DNA of 23,393 nt. It comes from Vulcanimicrobiota bacterium. Its GTDB lineage: Bacteria > Vulcanimicrobiota > Vulcanimicrobiia > Vulcanimicrobiales > Vulcanimicrobiaceae. The notes below the pieces were generated by a model that did not search any database, was not told the DNA's origin, and saw only the letters and a list, made by a program, of their open reading frames with translations. The stretch lies in contig PMUE01000150.1 in assembly GCA_003167055.1 (NCBI GenBank), forward strand, positions 361 to 23,753, read 5' to 3'. A program made the position numbers and the translations under genes. Shown here one piece after another: positions 14,776-22,759 of this stretch. Numbering within the stretch: position 1 is the stretch's first letter; each line of letters opens with the position of its first letter.

Positions 14776-15748
14776 GCAATTCACGCTGCGCGGCCGGGAT
14801 AGCCTGCGCAGACGCGTCGTTTTCGCGCGTATCGGCGCGATTCGTGACGTCGATCAACTGCGCAATCGATTCGGTCAGCGCATCGATGTCGTAGCCGCCT
14901 TCCAACACGTAAGCCACGCGGCCGCCGCAGTGCTGTTGCGCCGTGCGATTGATCGCACGCGCCAGTGCCGATGCCGCGCTAACGTCGACGCCCAGATCGC
15001 CGACCGGATCGCCGGCAACGTAGTCAAAGCCGGCACTTGCAACGATGAGATCGGGTCGAACGAATGCGGCCGCGCTCCCGAGCAGGTGTTCCCAAATTGC
15101 GACGAACGCTTCGGTCGCGATCCCCGATGCCGGGAGCGGAATGTTGATCAGTGCGTCGTCGCCGATCGCCGTGCTCTCGTAGCCCGTGCCGGGATACGCC
15201 GGCGATGCGTGCGTAGAAACATAACTCAAGCCCGCGCCGACGACGTCCTGCGTGCCGTTGCCGTGGTGGTAGTCGAAGTCGATCAACAACACGCGACCGC
15301 CGGCTCGTGCCTGATACGCTCGGGCGGCAATGGCGGCATTGTTAAACACGCAAAAGCCCATACCGCGGGCAGATTCGGCGTGATGTCCCGGTGGGCGAAC
15401 GAGTGCAAAGGCGGGCGTTCCGCTTTCTACCGTCGCTTCGACGGCTGCAATCGCGCCGCCGGCGGCACGACGCGCGACGTCGAGCGTGCGCGCATCGACG
15501 ACAACGTCGCCGGTCGAAAGGTAGCGCGGGCCGGAGAGGTCGCCGATCTCGCGTTTGACGAGTTCGACGTAACGGGGCTCGTGCACGCGCTCGATCTCGT
15601 CGTCGGCCGCGTCAAGCGGATGACGGACATCGCCGGCGAGTCCGCGCTGCGTTAAACGCGCAGCGACCACCTCCACGCGGTCGGGTGATTCGGGGTGCCC
15701 GAGATCGCGGAGATGGTCGCCGTAGAGCGCGTCGTAGACGAGCTTCAA
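14744..15748 (-). CDS. histone deacetylase-family (AcuC/Hda1-like) amidohydrolase
   Basis: A 334-aa zinc hydrolase that removes acetyl groups from protein lysines, polyamines or other amides. The catalytic set is intact: RPPGHH (118-123, the charge-relay histidines), DFDYHHGNGT with metal ligands D159 and H161, SAGFDYVAGDPVG with D247, and LEGGY with Y286 as the transition-state tyrosine. The start is a TTG at 15748, 7 bp after the TPR gene stop, with no better candidate between. The C-terminal 32 bp overlap the convergent ACT gene. Cytoplasmic; the true substrate is unknown. Coupling to electron transfer flavoprotein and TPR genes hints at metabolic regulation but is weak evidence. Confidence 0.9.
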   Translation of the reverse strand: MKLVYDALYGDHLRDLGHPESPDRVEVVAARLTQRGLAGDVRHPLDAADDEIERVHEPRYVELVKREIGDLSGPRYLSTGDVVVDARTLDVARRAAGGAIAAVEATVESGTPAFALVRPPGHHAESARGMGFCVFNNAAIAARAYQARAGGRVLLIDFDYHHGNGTQDVVGAGLSYVSTHASPAYPGTGYESTAIGDDALINIPLPASGIATEAFVAIWEHLLGSAAAFVRPDLIVASAGFDYVAGDPVGDLGVDVSAASALARAINRTAQQHCGGRVAYVLEGGYDIDALTESIAQLIDVTNRADTRENDASAQAIPAAQRELLRALDERFQR

Positions 15749-15755
15749 GTGGTAA

Positions 15756-17294
15756 TCACGGCTTTTTCTTCGGCGTTGCCGCAGGCGTCGGCTTGCTCAG
15801 GTCCGCGATCCATCCCTCGACCTGCGAGTACTGCTTGGTGCCCTTCTGCATCATCGCCAGCAAACGCCGATAGGCGTTTATTGCCTTGGTGCGCTGGTTC
15901 GAGTCCTCATAGCACTTCGCAGCAAGCAAGAGATACGACGGATTCTGTTCCAGCCAGCCCTTCGCGTTGCTGTCGATTACGTCGAAGATTTGCGCCGCTT
16001 CCTTGTAGTTTTTGAGCGCGTAGTCGGCGTCGGCAATGCAGCTGAGCGTTTGCGGCGTGCGCTGCAGTTGGAACGCTTTGCTGCACGCGTCCTTCTGACT
16101 ATTATAATCGTGGAGATGGGCGTAGGCGGCGCCGAGCGCTTGAAATGCCTGCGGGTCGGGCTGAATGGCGACCGCCTGTTTGAGAAGGCCGACGGCGTCC
16201 GAGTAGCGTTGCTGCGCCAGCGCCGCCTGCGCCAAGCGACTCAACGCATCGAGATCCTGGTTGTCGATCGCGAGCGCCATTTGCCACTCGGCCTTGGCTT
16301 TATCGAGGTTCTTCTGCTGGGCAAAATAGTCGCCGTAGGCGATGTAGATTTGCGGCACTTTCGGATACTGCGCGATGCCTTGCAGAAAGATGCTCTCGGC
16401 CTGAGAGTTCTTCTTCTCCGAAGCGAAATACGTGGCTTTTTGAATGAGGATCTGGACCTTCGCGGCGTCGTCCGGCGCCGCAACAATCGCGTCGTCAAAC
16501 GCTGCCGAAGCCTGATCGTCGACGTGCTGACGCGCGTAGAGCTGGGCCTTGAAGACCAGCGCCTGGACGCTCTTGGGGTCGAGCGCGATGGCTTTCGCGT
16601 TCCATTGCAGCGCCATCGGAATGTTGTCTTGCTGCGCGTAGGTCTGGGCGATCTGCATCAGCGGATCGGGATTCTTCGGATCCTTCGTTGCAGCGATTTG
16701 GAACTGCGCACGCGCTTCGTCGAACTTCTGTTCCGCCGCGTAGACCGAACCCAGCATCGAGTACGACGTCGCGTCGCCCTTATTGAGCACGAGGCTCCGG
16801 TTGGCGATCCGCTCCGCATCGGTGAAGCGATTGGCTTTGAGATACAGCGAGACCAATTGCTCGAGCACGCCGATGTTGCTCGGATCGAGATTCTCGGCTT
16901 GCTCTAAGTCGCTGATCGCGACATCGTCATGTCCGAGTGCATCCATCGCGTAGCCGTCGAGATAGTAGACTTGCGCGGTCTTGTCACCCATCTGCAGCAG
17001 GTGCTGAGTCAACTGCGCCGAGAGATCGGGCCGGTTGATCCCGAGGAACTGTGCCGCGAGCAGCGTCATCGCGTCTTGATCGTTGGGATTGGCCTTGAGC
17101 TTGGCTTGCAGCTTCGGAATCGCAACCGAAGGCGGCTCGGGCGATGCCGTGGGCAGTGCCGATGGCGCCGCGGACGGCGTGGGCGATGCGGCGCTCTTGC
17201 TACCGAAGAGTGCGGCCTGGGCGTTGGGCTGCGTGACGGCGAACGCCGCGCCAAGCGCGACGAGCATCGTGAGCAGAAGAGTGAAGCGTTTCAA
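15756..17294 (-). CDS. exported tetratricopeptide-repeat protein
   Basis: A 512-aa protein with a signal peptide (MKRFTLLLTMLVALGAAFA, cleavage near NAQA), a low-complexity Ser/Pro/Ala linker (about 33-58) and then at least ten TPR units to about residue 495, recognisable by repeated patterns such as DLEQAENLDPSNIGVLEQLV, KFDEARAQFQIAATKDPKNP and YSDAVGLLKQAVAIQPDPQ. It ends in a basic tail (TPKKKP). TPR solenoids act as protein-binding scaffolds, here in the periplasm or at the membrane. The start is a TTG with AAGGA 11 nt upstream; it keeps the basic n-region that a downstream ATG would lose. It starts 19 bp after etfA on the same strand. Confidence 0.88.
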   Translation of the reverse strand: MKRFTLLLTMLVALGAAFAVTQPNAQAALFGSKSAASPTPSAAPSALPTASPEPPSVAIPKLQAKLKANPNDQDAMTLLAAQFLGINRPDLSAQLTQHLLQMGDKTAQVYYLDGYAMDALGHDDVAISDLEQAENLDPSNIGVLEQLVSLYLKANRFTDAERIANRSLVLNKGDATSYSMLGSVYAAEQKFDEARAQFQIAATKDPKNPDPLMQIAQTYAQQDNIPMALQWNAKAIALDPKSVQALVFKAQLYARQHVDDQASAAFDDAIVAAPDDAAKVQILIQKATYFASEKKNSQAESIFLQGIAQYPKVPQIYIAYGDYFAQQKNLDKAKAEWQMALAIDNQDLDALSRLAQAALAQQRYSDAVGLLKQAVAIQPDPQAFQALGAAYAHLHDYNSQKDACSKAFQLQRTPQTLSCIADADYALKNYKEAAQIFDVIDSNAKGWLEQNPSYLLLAAKCYEDSNQRTKAINAYRRLLAMMQKGTKQYSQVEGWIADLSKPTPAATPKKKP

Positions 17295-17313
17295 CGTGTT
17301 CGAGATCCTTAGC

Positions 17314-18291
17314 TTATGATTTGGCGGCTTGCACGAGTTTTGTCAGTTCCGGCACGATGGCGAACGCATCGCCAACGACTACCAGATCCGAGAACTCGGC
17401 GATCGGCGATTGTCCATCCTTATTGATGGCGACAATCGTACCCGAAGAACGCATGCCGACCTTGTGTTGTATCGCGCCCGAGATTCCGACCGCGATATAG
17501 AGCGATGGGCTGACGGTCTTACCCGTCTGCCCAATTTGGAGGCTGTACGGGACCCAACCCGCATCGGCTGCCGCGCGCGACGCACCCACCGCACCGCCGA
17601 GGGCCGACGCCAGCGGTTTGAGCAGGGTGTCGAACGGCTCGGGCCCGCCGAGTCCGCGCCCACCTGCTACTACAACGGGTGCTTCCTCCAGCGCGAGTTC
17701 CCCGGAACCCTCTTCGACGTCTTTCTCGACCAGCACGCCGTAGCTCTTGCCGGCCGGCTTTTCGATCGCTTGCACCGCTGCTCCGGCGCCTCCGGGTTGT
17801 GCCGCGAAAGCGTTCGGGCGAATCGTCACCACGCCGTAGTCTCCGTCGAGCAGCTCGCAGTTGGTGATCGCCGCGCCGCCCATCTTCGGCATTACCGCGA
17901 CAACTTTTCCGCCCTCGAGCTTGAAGTCAACGGCATCGGCGCAGATGCCGGCATTTAACCGCGCTACGAGCCGGCCGGCAACATCTTTGCCCGTAAGCGT
18001 ATTGGCGACCAGCACGAGCGAGGGTCCAATCGCCTTGGCAGCCGCCTCGAGATAATCGATGACCGGATCGAGCAGATACTTGTCCACGTCGGCGTCGTCG
18101 TTGACGTAGATCGCGTCGAGCGGATAGGCTTTGAGCGATTCGGCAAGTTGTGATGACCCGGCACCGACGACGAGGGCGTGCGCCTTGCCGCCGAGTTGAT
18201 CGGCGAGTTTGCGCGCTTGCGTCGCCATTTCGAAGGTGACCTTCGGCGTTTGGCCGCCCTTGTGCTGAACGTAAACCAGAACGTTTTTCAT
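17314..18291 (-). CDS. etfA: electron transfer flavoprotein, alpha subunit
   Basis: A 325-aa protein of normal family length. The N-terminal domain (MKNVLVYVQHKGGQTPKV) is followed by the FAD-binding C-terminal domain with VVVAGGRGLGGPEPFDTL, the SRAAADAGWVPYSLQIGQTGK stretch, YIAVGISGAIQHKVGM and IAINKD/GDAFAIVPELTK. With EtfB it forms the FAD/AMP heterodimer that takes electrons from acyl-CoA and related dehydrogenases and passes them to the quinone pool. It starts 3 bp after etfB. No dehydrogenase or ETF:quinone oxidoreductase gene lies in the window. Confidence 0.96.
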   Translation of the reverse strand: MKNVLVYVQHKGGQTPKVTFEMATQARKLADQLGGKAHALVVGAGSSQLAESLKAYPLDAIYVNDDADVDKYLLDPVIDYLEAAAKAIGPSLVLVANTLTGKDVAGRLVARLNAGICADAVDFKLEGGKVVAVMPKMGGAAITNCELLDGDYGVVTIRPNAFAAQPGGAGAAVQAIEKPAGKSYGVLVEKDVEEGSGELALEEAPVVVAGGRGLGGPEPFDTLLKPLASALGGAVGASRAAADAGWVPYSLQIGQTGKTVSPSLYIAVGISGAIQHKVGMRSSGTIVAINKDGQSPIAEFSDLVVVGDAFAIVPELTKLVQAAKS

Positions 18292-18294
18292 CAG

Positions 18295-19083
18295 CTATAC
18301 CAGCTTCCGCTCTTTGAGGAAATCGAAGATCGCTTTCGCGCCGGACGCGCCGTCGGCGGCTTCGATCACTTGGCCTTTGCCGCGAACCGGCGGCGGAGCA
18401 AACGAGAGCAGCTGCGTTTTCGAACCGCTTTGACCCACCGCGTGCGATAGTCCAAGGTCGGAAACGCTCATCGCCGCGATCGTCTTTTTCTTTGCGCCCA
18501 TGATGCCCTTGAGCGATGCATAGCGCGGCTCACCGAACGTCAGCGCCGTCGTCATCACGCACGGCAGCGGCGCGGTCACGTCTTGATAGCCGGTATCGGT
18601 CTCGCGTTCGATCTTCAATTTTCCATCGACGATTTCGGCTTTGCGCGCGTTGGTCACGAGCGGCGCCTGCAGATACTCGGCCAGCCCGCCCGGTGTTGCC
18701 CCGGTCGAGCCGTCGTCAGAGAGACCCCCGACGATCAAGAGATCGAAGCCAACTTTTTTAAGGGCGTGCGAAATCGCGTACGACGAAGCCCACACATCAC
18801 TGCCCTCGAGTCCGGCGTCGCTGAGTAGCACCGCATCATCGGCACCCATCGCGAGTGCTTTGCGCAGTGTCTCTTTGAGCGATTCGGGGGCCATGCTAAA
18901 GACCGTGACGGTGGTATCACCGCCCGCCTTCTCTTTTAATTGCAAAGCCGCTTCAAGCGCATATTCGTCGTATGGATTGAGCACCGTCTCAACGCCGGTG
19001 CGAACCAATCGCTTCGTGCCGTTATCGATCCGTTTTTCGGCATTCGGATCCGGCACGAGCTTGACCGTAACCACGATCTTCAC
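18295..19083 (-). CDS. etfB: electron transfer flavoprotein, beta subunit
   Basis: A 262-aa protein of normal length, starting at a GTG (19083) with GAGGAGG 13 nt upstream. Signatures are KLVPDPNAEKRIDNGT, LNPYDEYALEAALQLKE, the AMP-binding region VFSMAPESLKETLRKALAMGADDAVLL, and GLSDDGSTGATPGGLAEYL. Forms the ETF complex with EtfA, encoded immediately downstream. It lies 57 bp after the stop of the beta-barrel gene on the same strand, so readthrough from the Mg-riboswitch operon is possible, but the ETF genes probably have their own promoter. Confidence 0.96.
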   Translation of the reverse strand: MKIVVTVKLVPDPNAEKRIDNGTKRLVRTGVETVLNPYDEYALEAALQLKEKAGGDTTVTVFSMAPESLKETLRKALAMGADDAVLLSDAGLEGSDVWASSYAISHALKKVGFDLLIVGGLSDDGSTGATPGGLAEYLQAPLVTNARKAEIVDGKLKIERETDTGYQDVTAPLPCVMTTALTFGEPRYASLKGIMGAKKKTIAAMSVSDLGLSHAVGQSGSKTQLLSFAPPPVRGKGQVIEAADGASGAKAIFDFLKERKLV

Positions 19084-19140
19084 GTGGAGAACTCGACCTC
19101 CTCAGGTACGTGGGGGAGAACCCGGCGCTGTTAGGGCTGG

Positions 19141-21087
19141 TTAGAGCTGAATCCTTTGATCGACCACCAATGCGGTCCCCCGCATCGTCGGCGGAGGACC
19201 GCCTGGTTCGGAGGGCAGCCCGGTCAGGCCGTAGCGCCGAAGCTGAATCAGGAGCTGCTGGCCGTTCGAAAAATCCCACTCGCCGCCGACGAACGCTACG
19301 CCGTAGATCCCCAGCACCGGCGTGGTCGACCAGGCGCCGTTCGCGCTGTAGCGCCCGTAACCGATCGCCGCGACCATCTTTTTGCTCCAGTGATGCTGGA
19401 ATGTCCCGATGATCTGCGGATAGTTGATACTGACGAAATCGGATGAATCGATCGCCGGCCGGTACGAACGGTCCCATACCGAGTCGAGGACGACGTCGTC
19501 GTTCTGCCAATGCCAGACCGCATATAACGCGGCTTGCCGCTGCCAGCCCGAGGTCGCGTCGGCGTCGAACTGCGGCAAGAAGTAGCCGTCGATCCAGCCC
19601 TCTTGCGACGCGTTAGCGAGTGTATTTGGTTCGACTTGTCGCCAGACGTACGCGTCAGCGTGTAATTGCAACCGCCCACGCGAATAATTGGCGTGTGCGC
19701 GATAGCCTTCGCGATTGATACCGATGATCGTATTGTCCACGGCTTGATAGGTCGACTTGAGCCACTGCCCGGGCCATGACCACGCTACGCTCCACACGTT
19801 CTCGGGTACGCCGTAGGGCAAGATGACGTCGGCATAACGCGGATCGAAGCGATAATATTCGATCCCGACATCACTGCCGGTGTTGAAATGATGGATGAAC
19901 GAAAAGTGTTCGTACGTACCCGGCGACTGCGTGCCGGGCTCGGCCGCAAGGCCGTCGTGATACCATCCCTCACCGAGTTCGATTAGCATGTCGTTACCGT
20001 GCGAGGGGTGGAAGAGGGCGCGAATCCCGGCGATGGTTTGCGCCTGATCGGCGAGCACGCTCGAGAAGAGCCGCCCCTGCGGCCCTGGATAGAGCGTTTG
20101 ATCGGTACCGAAGAACGTCGTCGTGGTAATCGGATCGCCGGAAGTCGTGATGTTTGCGATTTGAGCGGAGAAGCGACCGTAGTCGCCGCGATCGAGGACG
20201 TAAGATCCCATCGCCAACCGGGCCTGCGTGCCTTGCAATACCGGCAGCAATGCATCGGTCAATTCGATCGTCGATTGTCCGTGTGTCGAAACGAGGTCTG
20301 CGCCAAGCAGCGGCAGCGACGACGGCGAGGCGTTCCACGCATCGACGTTCGGCGTGCCCGGCCCAAGTGTTTCAGCGGTTGGCACGCCGATCGACGGATT
20401 GGCGTTGGTGACTGCCGGCGGTGCGAAGACGAAGCGATCGGTCTGCGTGAGATTGATGTACCCGCCGCTGATTTTCCACGCGCCATCGTTGCTTGCAAGC
20501 GACGCGGCATATGGCACGACGAGCTGCGCGGAGCCGCCTTCGATACCTTGACCGCCGCTTTGCGGGAAGTTGATCGCGTAGTTGATCGGGGAGTGACCCT
20601 CATGCGGATCGAGTGGACCCTGCCACGGTTCGCTCCAGTACATGAGGTTGTTCAGATCGCCCCCATACGCGCCGGCAAGGATCTGTACGTCGAGCGTGAG
20701 GGTGCGCATGCGATCGTTTCCGTCGACGAGGTATTGAAGCATCCCCGCATTGCCCGGCGTTTCCGCCGCGCTCGAAAACCAATCGTAGGGCGACATGGGC
20801 GAAAGCGGCAAGCCGGCTTGGAACGCGGGCGCTTCGGGCGGCGCGAGGCCGGGACCACTCTCGCCCTGCGATACGAAGACATTGGAGCCTTGCACGTGCA
20901 GTGAAAATCCCGGCGTCGGCGACGGCAAGGGGGACGGCGAGACGGAGGGTGAGCCGGACGGTGCCGGTGTCGCGGTTTGCGCGCGAATCGGCATCGGCAG
21001 CGCGTTCGCGAGCAACAGGACGATCAGCGTGCGCAAAGCACGACCCGCGGTCAGCGTCACGACACGCTTCTTCCATCGCCCCCTCAT
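19141..21087 (-). CDS. predicted outer-membrane beta-barrel protein coupled to an Nramp-like transporter
   Basis: A 648-aa exported protein of no family I recognise. Residues 1-37 are a signal peptide (basic MRGRWKKR, hydrophobic TLIVLLLANALP, then IRAQ), followed by a Ser/Pro linker (about 38-60). The rest is rich in alternating Gly/aromatic stretches typical of membrane strands (GYINLTQTDRFVF, SDVGIEYYRFDPRYADV, AALYAVWHWQNDDVVL, FVGGEWDFSNGQQLLIQLRRYG), with no hydrophobic helices. The start at 21087 is chosen because it overlaps the Nramp stop by 4 bp (ATGA); the frame stays open to 21198, but that stretch lies inside the Nramp gene. Coupling to an inner-membrane transporter under an M-box suggests a porin-like partner for Mg2+ entry; this is inference. 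Confidence 0.75.
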   Translation of the reverse strand: MRGRWKKRVVTLTAGRALRTLIVLLLANALPMPIRAQTATPAPSGSPSVSPSPLPSPTPGFSLHVQGSNVFVSQGESGPGLAPPEAPAFQAGLPLSPMSPYDWFSSAAETPGNAGMLQYLVDGNDRMRTLTLDVQILAGAYGGDLNNLMYWSEPWQGPLDPHEGHSPINYAINFPQSGGQGIEGGSAQLVVPYAASLASNDGAWKISGGYINLTQTDRFVFAPPAVTNANPSIGVPTAETLGPGTPNVDAWNASPSSLPLLGADLVSTHGQSTIELTDALLPVLQGTQARLAMGSYVLDRGDYGRFSAQIANITTSGDPITTTTFFGTDQTLYPGPQGRLFSSVLADQAQTIAGIRALFHPSHGNDMLIELGEGWYHDGLAAEPGTQSPGTYEHFSFIHHFNTGSDVGIEYYRFDPRYADVILPYGVPENVWSVAWSWPGQWLKSTYQAVDNTIIGINREGYRAHANYSRGRLQLHADAYVWRQVEPNTLANASQEGWIDGYFLPQFDADATSGWQRQAALYAVWHWQNDDVVLDSVWDRSYRPAIDSSDFVSINYPQIIGTFQHHWSKKMVAAIGYGRYSANGAWSTTPVLGIYGVAFVGGEWDFSNGQQLLIQLRRYGLTGLPSEPGGPPPTMRGTALVVDQRIQL

Positions 21088-22394
21088 TGCGCCCCCCATT
21101 GCGGAAAAATCGTCTGAAGCGTCGAGATGAGGGTTAGCAATGCAACGACAACGACGGTTCCCCACGCGATCACATTGAATGCGGGGCCATTGGTCCATGT
21201 ACCCATGATCCGCTTGTTGTTGATGAGCAATAGCATCAAGACCAGGACTACGGGCAACAACACTCCATTAAGAACTTGAGAGTAGAAGATGATTGCCAGC
21301 AGCGGCGCGTTGGGAATGATGACGACACCCGCACCCATGGCAATCAGCGCCAGATAGAGCGTGTAGAAAACCTTGGCCGTGGAAAAACGGTGATCGACGC
21401 CTCGCTCGAAGCCAAATGCCTCGCAGACGTAATATGCCGTGGAGAGCGGGAGGATCGAGGCCGTGAAGATCGCGGCGTTCAGCAGGCCAATCGCAAACAG
21501 CAATGCTGCAAACTTTCCGGCCAACGGTTGGAGCGCAACCGCCACGTCGCTTGGATCGTTGATGGCAATCTGCGCGGCGGCCGGTACGTGCAGATTGTGA
21601 ATGAAGATCGTGGCCGCGCACGCCACGATGATGAAAAAAGCGATTACATCGGTTAGCACCGCACCGGACACGACATCCAGACGCGACATCGGATATTCGT
21701 CTTCACGGATGCCCTTGTCCACCACCGCGGCCTGAATGTAGAATTGCATCCAGGGTGAGATCGTCGTCCCGATGACCGCAATGATCATTAGAAAGTATGC
21801 CTTCGATGACGAGAAGTGCGGAAAGATCGTCTGCTCGGCAATCGCTCGCCAATCCGGGTGGAGTATAATGGCGCTCACCGCGTACGTAAGATAGACCGCG
21901 CAGAACGCGAAGAATACGCGCTCGACGACCTTATAATTCCCTCGCGTAACGGTAAAGAACACCAACGCTGCGGCGGCGACAACCATGATGACCTTGAGCA
22001 GGCCGGCGCTAACAACGTGGATGAAGCCGGCGAAGACGGGCGCGACTGAGGCAACTCCGGCGAACTCCGTTGCGGTGTTTCCGATGTCGCAGATGACGAA
22101 CATCAGCAGCACCCAAAAGGTAACCTTGACGCCAAAGTTCTCTCGAATCAGATCCGAGAGTCCCTTGCCCGTGATTGCGCCCATCCTCGCGCACATCTCT
22201 TGTGTGACGATGAGTGCAATTGTCACCGGGATGAGCAGCCACAAGAGCGTATAGCCGAACTGCGCCCCAGCCTGCGAATAGGTGAGGATTCCACCAACAT
22301 CGTTGTCGGCGTTGGCCGTGATGATCCCCGGCCCTACCACGGACAGGAACATCACGATCCGCCGCCACGGGCTGAGGGGCGACGCGGAAAGCAC
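21084..22394 (-). CDS. Nramp-related transporter under M-box control, probable Mg2+ importer
   Basis: A 436-aa inner-membrane protein with 11-12 hydrophobic segments. TM1 reads GPGIITANADNDVGG, so the DPGN metal motif is D30-N-D-V33. TM6 reads GTTISPWMQFYIQAAVVDKG: the Met that selects transition metals in Mn/Fe Nramps is Ser (S213) and the following His is Trp (W215). Loss of that Met is expected to permit hard ions such as Mg2+, as in Nramp-related Mg transporters. An M-box riboswitch lies upstream, which supports Mg2+ strongly. The start is a GTG at 22394, 14 bp after a 40-aa gene; the stop overlaps the beta-barrel start. It keeps VVDKG and GAQFGY in common with the paralog at 9509-10786. 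Confidence 0.88.
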   Translation of the reverse strand: MLSASPLSPWRRIVMFLSVVGPGIITANADNDVGGILTYSQAGAQFGYTLLWLLIPVTIALIVTQEMCARMGAITGKGLSDLIRENFGVKVTFWVLLMFVICDIGNTATEFAGVASVAPVFAGFIHVVSAGLLKVIMVVAAAALVFFTVTRGNYKVVERVFFAFCAVYLTYAVSAIILHPDWRAIAEQTIFPHFSSSKAYFLMIIAVIGTTISPWMQFYIQAAVVDKGIREDEYPMSRLDVVSGAVLTDVIAFFIIVACAATIFIHNLHVPAAAQIAINDPSDVAVALQPLAGKFAALLFAIGLLNAAIFTASILPLSTAYYVCEAFGFERGVDHRFSTAKVFYTLYLALIAMGAGVVIIPNAPLLAIIFYSQVLNGVLLPVVLVLMLLLINNKRIMGTWTNGPAFNVIAWGTVVVVALLTLISTLQTIFPQWGAQ

Positions 22395-22408
22395 GATCGT
22401 CGCCGCTC

Positions 22409-22531
22409 TTACAGCATCAGCCAGGGCGAATAGATCGCGAGGGTCTCGGGGAATTGATTGGCGCGTAGGGCGTCGTTGCGATGCGCGTTGCGGTGCGCAA
22501 CGGCATAAAATAGTGCCAGGATTTTCTTCAT
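22409..22531 (-). CDS. 40-aa small protein of a new paired family (copy downstream of the M-box)
   Basis: An ATG at 22531 with a strong ribosome site (AAGGAGA, 7 nt upstream) opens a 40-codon frame ending TAA, 14 bp before the Nramp-related gene. The N-terminus is MKKILALFYAVAH (short hydrophobic stretch after two lysines), the middle has HRND-ALRANQFPE and the end is YSPWLML. These blocks recur in the same order in the 42-aa protein at 22958-23086, which makes chance very unlikely. Too short for a full transmembrane helix with confidence; it might be a membrane-surface peptide that modulates the transporter, by analogy with known small proteins of Mg and Mn stress. An in-frame ATG at 22561 would add 10 residues but lacks the ribosome site. 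Confidence 0.75.
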   Translation of the reverse strand: MKKILALFYAVAHRNAHRNDALRANQFPETLAIYSPWLML

Positions 22532-22560
22532 GACACGATCTCCTTCATAGGCGTGATTCA

Positions 22561-22644
22561 TCACCGCATCGATTGCACGACGCGGTCAAAAGATTGGCTC
22601 ATCGCGAGCCTAGGGTACGAACATCGACTCGGGCCGTCGTCCAT
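22561..22644 (-). CDS. possible 27-aa leader peptide between the riboswitch terminator and the 40-aa gene
   Basis: An ATG at 22644 follows a very strong ribosome site (GGGGGAGGTGA, ending 9 nt before it) and opens 27 codons (MDDGPSRCSYPRL... ending VVQSMR) to a TGA. The stop overlaps by one base an in-frame upstream ATG of the 40-aa gene. Purine-rich spacing of this quality is rare by chance, but the peptide has no visible motif and no paralog here. Confidence 0.4.
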   Translation of the reverse strand: MDDGPSRCSYPRLAMSQSFDRVVQSMR

Positions 22645-22693
22645 TGCGGAATCTCACCTCCCCCCAGTTGTGCGCCACGAGGGCGCACGCATA

Positions 22694-22728
22694 ACAAAAA
22701 AACCATCGTGATTCTCGTCACGACGGTT
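22694..22728 (-). terminator. intrinsic terminator of the M-box expression platform
   Basis: On the minus strand, AACCGUCGUGA (22728-22718) pairs with UCACGAUGGUU (22711-22701), 11 pairs with one G·U around a 6-nt loop, followed directly by a run of seven U. It is placed about 32 nt after the aptamer, as expected for Mg2+-induced transcription termination. Confidence 0.9.
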
Positions 22729-22759
22729 GCTGAAATCGCACGGAGCATCGCCCCGGCTT

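Noticed and set aside
15990..16907. 305-aa plus-strand open frame opposite the TPR gene
   Set aside because: Leu/Arg/Val-rich shadow of the TPR repeats; periodicity comes from the real gene.
16929..17312. possible CRISPR-like or tandem repeat in the Ser/Pro/Ala-coding stretch of the TPR gene
   Set aside because: The repetition is short codon-level low complexity of a linker, with no regular repeat-spacer spacing.
19999..20904. 301-aa plus-strand open frame opposite the beta-barrel gene
   Set aside because: Arg-rich composition without motifs; the minus-strand frame has a signal peptide and couples to the Nramp gene.
21088..21198. 37-residue N-terminal extension of the beta-barrel protein
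   Set aside because: It lies inside the Nramp coding sequence and places the signal peptide internally; the 4-bp overlap start at 21087 fits better.
22670..22688. perfect 7-bp hairpin (GTGCGCC/GGCGCAC) just after the riboswitch terminator
   Set aside because: No U-run follows in either direction, so it was not called a terminator; it might only protect or structure the leader RNA.
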